Of a stretch of 64,000 bases of DNA, positions 59,013 to 64,000 are shown piece by piece (positions within the stretch are counted from its first letter, which is position 1; each line of letters opens with the position of its first letter). Origin of the DNA: Tritrichomonas musculus (taxonomy: Eukaryota > Parabasalia > Tritrichomonadida > Tritrichomonadidae); the NCBI GenBank assembly GCA_039105265.1, contig JAPFFF010000001.1, positions 1,550,001 to 1,614,000 of the forward strand, written 5' to 3'. A program made the position numbers and the translations under genes. The notes below the pieces were generated by a model, which worked only from the letters and a program-made list of their open reading frames with translations, had not been told where the DNA came from and made no database searches.

Positions 59013-59285
59013 ATGACAACAACTATTAGAGCGAATCCTAACAGATTAATGGAGATTTATAATCTCTTAACGAATGGTAAAGAAACGTTTAAAGAATTCT
59101 CTAAAAAGAATGGGGATCGGAGTAAAGAAATATTAAATGAGTATATTATACAAAAAGTTAAAGAAAATGGTTACGATGGAAAATTGAATGGGGATTCAAT
59201 ATTTTGGTTCGTTAAAGGTTTAACTCATTCAAATCTCCCTCAATATTTAAATCAACCCCCAGAACCAAAAAAAAGAATTTACTGA
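59013..59285 (+). CDS. hypothetical protein (90 aa) directly before the polymerase
   Basis: MTTTIRANPNRLMEIYNLL, a Lys-rich helical body and the C-terminal FWFVKGLTHSNLPQYLNQPPEPKK. No family recognised. It abuts the DNA polymerase frame and has the only good promoter upstream of it, so both are probably made from one transcript. Confidence 0.5.
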   Translation: MTTTIRANPNRLMEIYNLLTNGKETFKEFSKKNGDRSKEILNEYIIQKVKENGYDGKLNGDSIFWFVKGLTHSNLPQYLNQPPEPKKRIY

Positions 59286-62200
59286 ACCCCCACCATCGAC
59301 ACCAATTGAGCCAGAGAAATCATCATTGAAAGAAATAATTGCAAATGCACCACCAAATGTACCTTTGAGAAAATTAATGCCCGTTAGTGAGCAAAATGTA
59401 CCTTTGAGAAAATTAGTTCCACCGCATCCAGAGCCAAAATCAAATGAATATGAACCAAAAAGAACAACTGATCCTTATTTCTTAAATATTCAGAATTCAA
59501 TTAGACCTCATTCAAAAGATGATTCATTTATTCAATTCATGAAAATTAATAATGAAAATGATCAAGATAGAATTGTTGATGGTTATATAAAAATGTTAAA
59601 TGATTCACCAACTGATTGGAGAATTAATTTTGAACAATTAAATGATTATGGTCGAAAGAAATTATTTCCATTCTTAAGAAAGAAATTTGAAAATGAAATA
59701 GGTGAATTAGCTGCAACAGAAAAATATAAATTATCTTATTCAGTTGGAGGTCAATGGCATTCTGTACCTTTAAATGGAAAAACTTATGAAGAATTATTAA
59801 AGAATTTAACAGAAGAGAATTTCATTTATCAAATTGAAAAGAATCCAGGTTGGGAATATGATTTAGAAGGTCAAAGATTACCTGAATTTTCATTATTTTC
59901 TCAAATCAAATTTAGTATATTAAAACATCCAAAACATAAAAATACAGTCGATGGAGGATTCTTTAAATATTTATTAAAACCTGGTTGTCCAAAAGTATTA
60001 ATTGATTACCTCGTTCGATTACAAATATTTGATAGTTTAATTAATGAAAAGACAAAGAAAATAAAAGAAGAATTAAATGATTGTTGTTTCATTTATGCTT
60101 TACAACAAACTGGAAATTATTCAGAATCATTATTAAATCAAATTAGATTAAGGATTCAAAATAGATATTTATCACAAAGTAGTATTAATCATTTATGTGA
60201 AGAATTTAATATTCATCTTAATTTAACTTATATTGATGATAATTCTGTTGCTCAAAAACAATCTGTACGTTCAATGGATAAAGGTAAAAGAAAAACATAT
60301 ATGGGTATACAAAAAGCTGAACCAGAACGAACTCATAAATTCAATGTATATCAAAAACATTATTTCATCGAAGAAAAGACTCCATTTACATATTATTATA
60401 TCAAAAATATTGAAAAGTTAGATGAAGACAAATATAATAAAGATTGGATTACAGATCATTGGACAAAAGGTAGATCATTTATAACTTCTTCAAACTTGAT
60501 TAGAGAATTATTTAAGAAAAATTATTTCATTCCAATTAATTATTCACAAGAACATTTATTACATTCAATATTTTATAATGAAATTGATCAAGATATTTCA
60601 AATACTACATTAGAATATAAAGATGAATATTGTTGTAAATTAATTGAACCAAAAACAAAAATAATCAAACAAGTAGAAACTTCTTATTGGTTTTGTGATT
60701 TTGAATCTGATACAAGTTCAAAAATTCATATTCCATTCTTATGTTGTTTACATTCATTAGATGGGAAAATTAAGAAAGAATTCTTAGGTGAAAAATGTAA
60801 TATAAATCTATTGAAATATTTACCTACTGATTCAATTTGTTATTTTCATAATTTGGCTTATGATATTAGAATGATTTTACAAAACAATAATCAAAATATA
60901 AAAATATTATCATCAATTATTAAAGGAAATCAATGTTTTAATATGACTTTGAAATTTGAGAACAAAAAGATAACATTTAAAGATAGTTATCCAATTTTCT
61001 CTTGCAAGCTATCTAATCTACCATTAATGTTTAATATTCCTTGTGAAAAAGAAATTTTCCCATACAAATATTATACATTTGAAAGATTAAGAACAAATAA
61101 AGGTCAAATTAATGAAGCAGGTAAAGAAGAAGATAAAACATGGACTGAACAAGATTATCAATTATTTCGTTCAAATATTAACAAAATTAAGGGATGCCGT
61201 TTAAGTAATAATGAATTTGATATGTGGAAATATGCATTATTTTATTGTCATCAAGATGTTCGAATATTAAGAGAAAGTTTTGTTAAATTTAGACAAGGTT
61301 TCATTCAAGATTTCAAAATCGATCCATTCAAATATATTTCAATTTCTTCTTTAGCTAATGATGTATTTAATCATAAAGTTTATTATGGTCATGATTTATA
61401 TTCAGTAGGTGGAATTGTTAGGAAATTTTGTTCATATGCTGTTTATGGTGGTAGATGTATGACTGCTTATAACAAAAAGTGGCATATCACTGAAAAATTA
61501 GCAGATTTTGACGCAGTTAGTTTATATCCTTCAGCAATTCATAGATTATATACCGTTCAAGGAAAACCAGTAGTAATATCCAAAACAGAATTAAATTATG
61601 AATTTTTATCAAAACAAGGTGCATATATAGTAGAAATTTTAGTTACTGGAATTCATAAACATTATCCATTTCCATTAATCGTTAAGAAAACAAAAGATGG
61701 TAACCTTAATGATGATAAATTCGATAAACCTTTCAAAATGATTGTCGATAATATTTATTTAGAAGATCTCATTGAATTTCAAAAAATAGATTTCGAATTA
61801 ATTAGAGGTTATTATTGGCCTGGAAAAAGAGAATATCATATCCAAAAAGAAATTCAAAAAATATTTGAGAAAAGATTAGAATATAAAAGTCAAGACAATC
61901 CTTTACAAAATTTATATAAATTAATTATGAATAGTTGTTATGGTAAAACTATTGAAAGACCTATTGAAAAAGATTTTAAATACATTAATGATCAAGATAC
62001 TTTAGATAATTATTGGATCAAAAATTATAACAAAATTGTTGAAGATATTGAATTACAAAATAATATGCATGCTGTTCGAATATTGAGACCAATTGATAAA
62101 CATTTTAATTTTTCATTATTAGGTATTCATGTATTAAGTATGTCAAAAAGAATCATGAATGAAGTGATGTGTCTTGCATTTGATATTGGTTGCCATATTT

Positions 62201-62679
62201 ATTATCAGGATACTGATTCAATGCATATTGAAATAAATGATTTACCAAAATTACAAAAAGCTTATAAAGAAAAATATAATCGAGAACTCATAGGTAAATA
62301 TTTAGGTCAATTCCATTCAGATTTTCCAACTATAAATGGTCACAAAGAAATGCCAGAATCAATTGAATCATACTTTTTGATGAAAAAGATGTATATTGAT
62401 AAGTTACAAGATTCTACAGGTGAAATTGATTATATGACTCGTGGGAAAGGATTAACTGAACAATCTATTAAATATGCTTATAAGAATGAATTTGATAATG
62501 ATCCAATGAAATTATATAAATATTTATACGAAGGGAATCAACAAACATTTGATCTTACAAAAGGTCAACCATGTTTCCAAATGAATAAAAATATGACTGT
62601 ATCAACCTTAAATGAATTCAAAAGAAGAATATCAACACCATATAAAGAAGGAAAGAGAGAAAAATATTTTGAATACTAG
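59286..62679 (+). CDS. PolB: protein-primed family B DNA polymerase
   Basis: Open for more than 1,117 codons. The N-terminal 400 residues are a Pro/Lys-rich and helical region that could hold the terminal-protein or an OTU-like part (LNDCCFIYALQQTGNYSE). Exonuclease motifs follow: ExoI WFCDFESDTSS, ExoII CYFHNLAYDIRM, ExoIII-like YCHQDVRIL. Polymerase motif A is DFDAVSLYPSAIHRL, motif B KLIMNSCYGKTIER, motif C YYQDTDSMHIE. The insert before motif B and the spacing mark it as the protein-primed group used by Polintons, adenoviruses and virophage relatives. No ATG lies at the 5' edge, so the exact start is uncertain. It replicates the linear element. Confidence 0.9.
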
Positions 62680-62682
62680 ATT

Positions 62683-62706
62683 GGCGGTTTTGACAGACCA
62701 TTTTTA
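62683..62706 (+). promoter_or_regulatory. shared Polinton promoter (60-aa gene)
   Basis: GGCGGTTTTGACA followed by GACCATTTTTA, a few bases before the ATG; same CCATT variant as at 58967. Confidence 0.7.
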
Positions 62707-62709
62707 TAA

Positions 62710-62892
62710 ATGTCAAGAAGAGCAACCACTCAACCATTAATATCATTATCTGAGAGTGAAAGAATTGATAACGACTCTGGCGATTGCTGTTGTTCCAACC
62801 CACCACCCAATTGCTGTTTGTGGACTCTTGTTATTCTCTTTGTGATGAACATCATTTTCACTTTTATTTATTTCTTACTTGCAATTGCATGA
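62710..62892 (+). CDS. small tail-anchored membrane protein (60 aa)
   Basis: A Cys/Pro-rich middle (GDCCCSNPPPNCC) and one C-terminal membrane segment (LWTLVILFVMNIIFTFIYFLLAIA). It resembles small viral membrane proteins in layout only. Confidence 0.65.
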   Translation: MSRRATTQPLISLSESERIDNDSGDCCCSNPPPNCCLWTLVILFVMNIIFTFIYFLLAIA

Positions 62893-62951
62893 TTTAATTA
62901 AACAATAAGCTTTTTTAATTTTTTTAATTTTTTATTTTGTCTCAAAAATAT

Positions 62952-63278
62952 ATGACAAAGACTAGGATCCGTTGGAATACTCAAAAAGTGAGAGAAGAAA
63001 TGGCTAAAGAAAATTGTATATTATTAGATGATTACAAAAGAGGAGATATTCGTATTCATTATTTATATGAAGGTAATGAATTTTCAGTAAGGTGGTCAGA
63101 TTGGATGAAAAAAGATAGGCCATCAAGACCACATTTGAAAGGAGGAAATAGAAAAATAACAAAATCAAAGAGTGTTGATAACTTAAATAAAACTTTTGAA
63201 GATCCTGAAAATGGAGAAGAGGAAAATGAAAATGAAGAAGATTTTAATGAGATAGAAAATGAATTACATCAAGAATGA
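62952..63278 (+). CDS. hypothetical protein (108 aa)
   Basis: Start set at the ATG at 62952. A compact N-terminal part (RWNTQKVREEMAKENCILLDDY, IRIHYLYEGNEFSVRWSDWMKK) could be a small viral alpha/beta or winged domain. The C-terminus is an acidic tail. It overlaps the next gene by about 20 bases. Confidence 0.55.
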   Translation: MTKTRIRWNTQKVREEMAKENCILLDDYKRGDIRIHYLYEGNEFSVRWSDWMKKDRPSRPHLKGGNRKITKSKSVDNLNKTFEDPENGEEENENEEDFNEIENELHQE

Positions 63279-63507
63279 ACTCAAAGAAATTAATGATACG
63301 TTATTCTTAATATTGGAATGGAGATTTGCAAATTCACAAGAAATGAAAAATTATTGGTTGAACGAAATATTCAATAAATCAATTGGACTATTTGATCAAA
63401 GAATTGTTTTAAATTTAAGAATTGCTAATCAAATTGATACTCATTTCATTAATATGTTAGAGCAATTTATATTAGAAAAGTTAGAGCTGGAAATAGGTTT
63501 GATATAA
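63259..63507 (+). CDS. small helical protein (82 aa)
   Basis: MNYIKNELKEINDTLFLILEWRF with two further helices; overlaps the end of the previous gene, so the pair is probably translationally coupled or co-transcribed. No family recognised. Confidence 0.5.
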   Translation: MNYIKNELKEINDTLFLILEWRFANSQEMKNYWLNEIFNKSIGLFDQRIVLNLRIANQIDTHFINMLEQFILEKLELEIGLI

Positions 63508-63564
63508 AAAATATTTTTTATTTTTTTAAGAATTTAATGAAAAATCAAAAATAGAAGAGTAAAA

Positions 63565-64000
63565 ATGCCGTTGATGTTTGGAAGAGTAAACTCAAAATAT
63601 ATACGAAACCAAAAAATACGAAACCAAAAAATACGAAACCAAAAAATACGAAACCAAAAAATACGAAACCAACTGGAAGAGGTAGGAAACCAAAAAATAA
63701 TACAAATTCACAAGTTCAAGTTAATAAAGAACAAGCTCAAGTTAATAAAGAACAAGCTCAAGTTAATAAAGAAATAGCAAAGAATCTTGCTGCTCCAATT
63801 ATTGAGAAACCAAAAAGAAAAAGAGCACCAAATGGTTCAAGAAAACCAAACTATTCACGTGCTCCAAAATGGGCAAATGGTGTGACGAAAACTCTTGATA
63901 ATACTTATATTAATCCTGCTGATCTTGTGAAATTCTTTGCCGATCATCATATTCAACCTCCAAAGCAAAACACATATGCTGCATATATAGCGGCTTTGAA
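63565..64000 (+). CDS. basic repeat protein, 5' part, runs off the window
   Basis: Coding sequence with strongly basic Lys/Pro/Asn/Thr repeats, then VNKEQAQ repeats, then KPKRKRAPNGSRKPNYSRAP and a more ordered region (LVKFFADHHIQPPK) that continues past 64000. Its 5' end and frame are not settled; it may carry about one break. A basic start like this suits a DNA-packing or minor capsid/core protein of the element, but this is inference. Confidence 0.45.
63603..63672 (+). repeat. 15-bp tandem repeat (ACGAAACCAAAAAAT)
   Basis: Between four and five exact units. Since the unit length is a multiple of three, gain or loss keeps the frame. A second, 21-bp repeat (AAGTTAATAAAGAACAAGCTC) follows at about 63716-63770. 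Confidence 0.85.

Larger units (their letters stand above)
46050..64000. mobile_element. Polinton/Maverick or Polinton-like virus element, left part
   Basis: It holds an integrase of retroviral type, an SF3-like helicase, a protein-primed family B polymerase, a KilA-N protein and many small genes in both orientations, and it runs past the window end. The left border is only approximate: the sequence changes from A/T-only to a G/C-richer stretch at about 46085-46230 and then to tightly packed genes. Terminal inverted repeats cannot be checked because the other end is missing. Capsid, protease and packaging ATPase genes are not in view. Most frames are open, with about two breaks, so the copy is young. 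Confidence 0.85.

Noticed and set aside
1-64000. CRISPR arrays, rRNA genes, bacterial operons
   Set aside because: No regularly spaced repeats with unique spacers, no rRNA blocks and no Shine-Dalgarno pattern were seen; the gene style is eukaryotic.

Overview
The window is nuclear DNA from an AT-rich protist and fits a parabasalid (trichomonad), more likely a Tritrichomonas-type genome than Trichomonas vaginalis because the AT content is so high. The reasons are intronless genes with very short 5' leaders and TCA(C/T)T-type initiators, BspA-like leucine-rich repeat (LRR_5) proteins, DUF3447/ankyrin proteins, many protein kinases, BTB plus F5/8-type-C proteins, a P-like DNA transposon and a large Maverick/Polinton-like element. 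The genus is an inference.

Host part, 1-46 kb. Real genes are well spaced: a PTRHD1-like peptidyl-tRNA hydrolase (723-1112, -), a Polo-like kinase with two polo boxes (5937-8087, -), an ankyrin-type protein (8898-10712, +), a TKL kinase / coiled coil / Rab GDI fusion (20852-23668, +), a small ubiquitin-fold protein (27866-28114, +), a C2-domain protein (29781-31385, +), a LIM-PARP protein (31637-33490, -), a BTB/BACK plus F5/8C protein (34117-35511, +), an AGC kinase without its N-lobe (36078-36938, -), a small membrane protein (38628-38984, -), a DUF3447 protein (40240-41412, -) and one tRNA-Leu(UAA). Decayed BspA-like LRR copies lie at 1.6-2.9, 3.7-4.1 and 5.4-5.7 kb, and a Ras/Rab GTPase scrap at 33.8 kb.

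The host part is also thick with DNA transposons. The most striking is a 4,060-bp element (13910-17969). It has two identical 961-bp direct repeats, each bounded by the same 18-bp inverted termini, around a P-element-like transposase gene. It interrupts a DUF3447/BspA gene (11953-18399) and is flanked by a 7-bp target duplication. A second nest is an hAT-like non-autonomous element (19611-20121) inside a 1.9-kb TIR element (18588-20484), each with a perfect 8-bp target duplication. Further TIR or foldback elements are at 10801-10907, 29240-29643, 35911-36056, 38340-38538, 41835-42312 and 42936-43834.

From about 46 kb to the window end lies the first part of a Polinton/Maverick or Polinton-like virus element. 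It encodes a retroviral-type integrase, an SF3-like helicase, a protein-primed family B DNA polymerase, a KilA-N protein, a surface-type protein and about a dozen small coiled-coil or hypothetical proteins. Many of these genes share one compact promoter: a GGTTTTGACA box followed within a few bases by a TCACTTTT-like initiator, a few to about 45 bases before the ATG. Capsid, protease and packaging genes are not seen here and would lie beyond 64000. The element looks mostly open, with about two breaks.

Most promising for a second look: the transposon with LTR-like direct repeats, the kinase-GDI fusion, the LIM-PARP protein, and the uniform promoter and small-ORF cassettes of the Polinton-like element.
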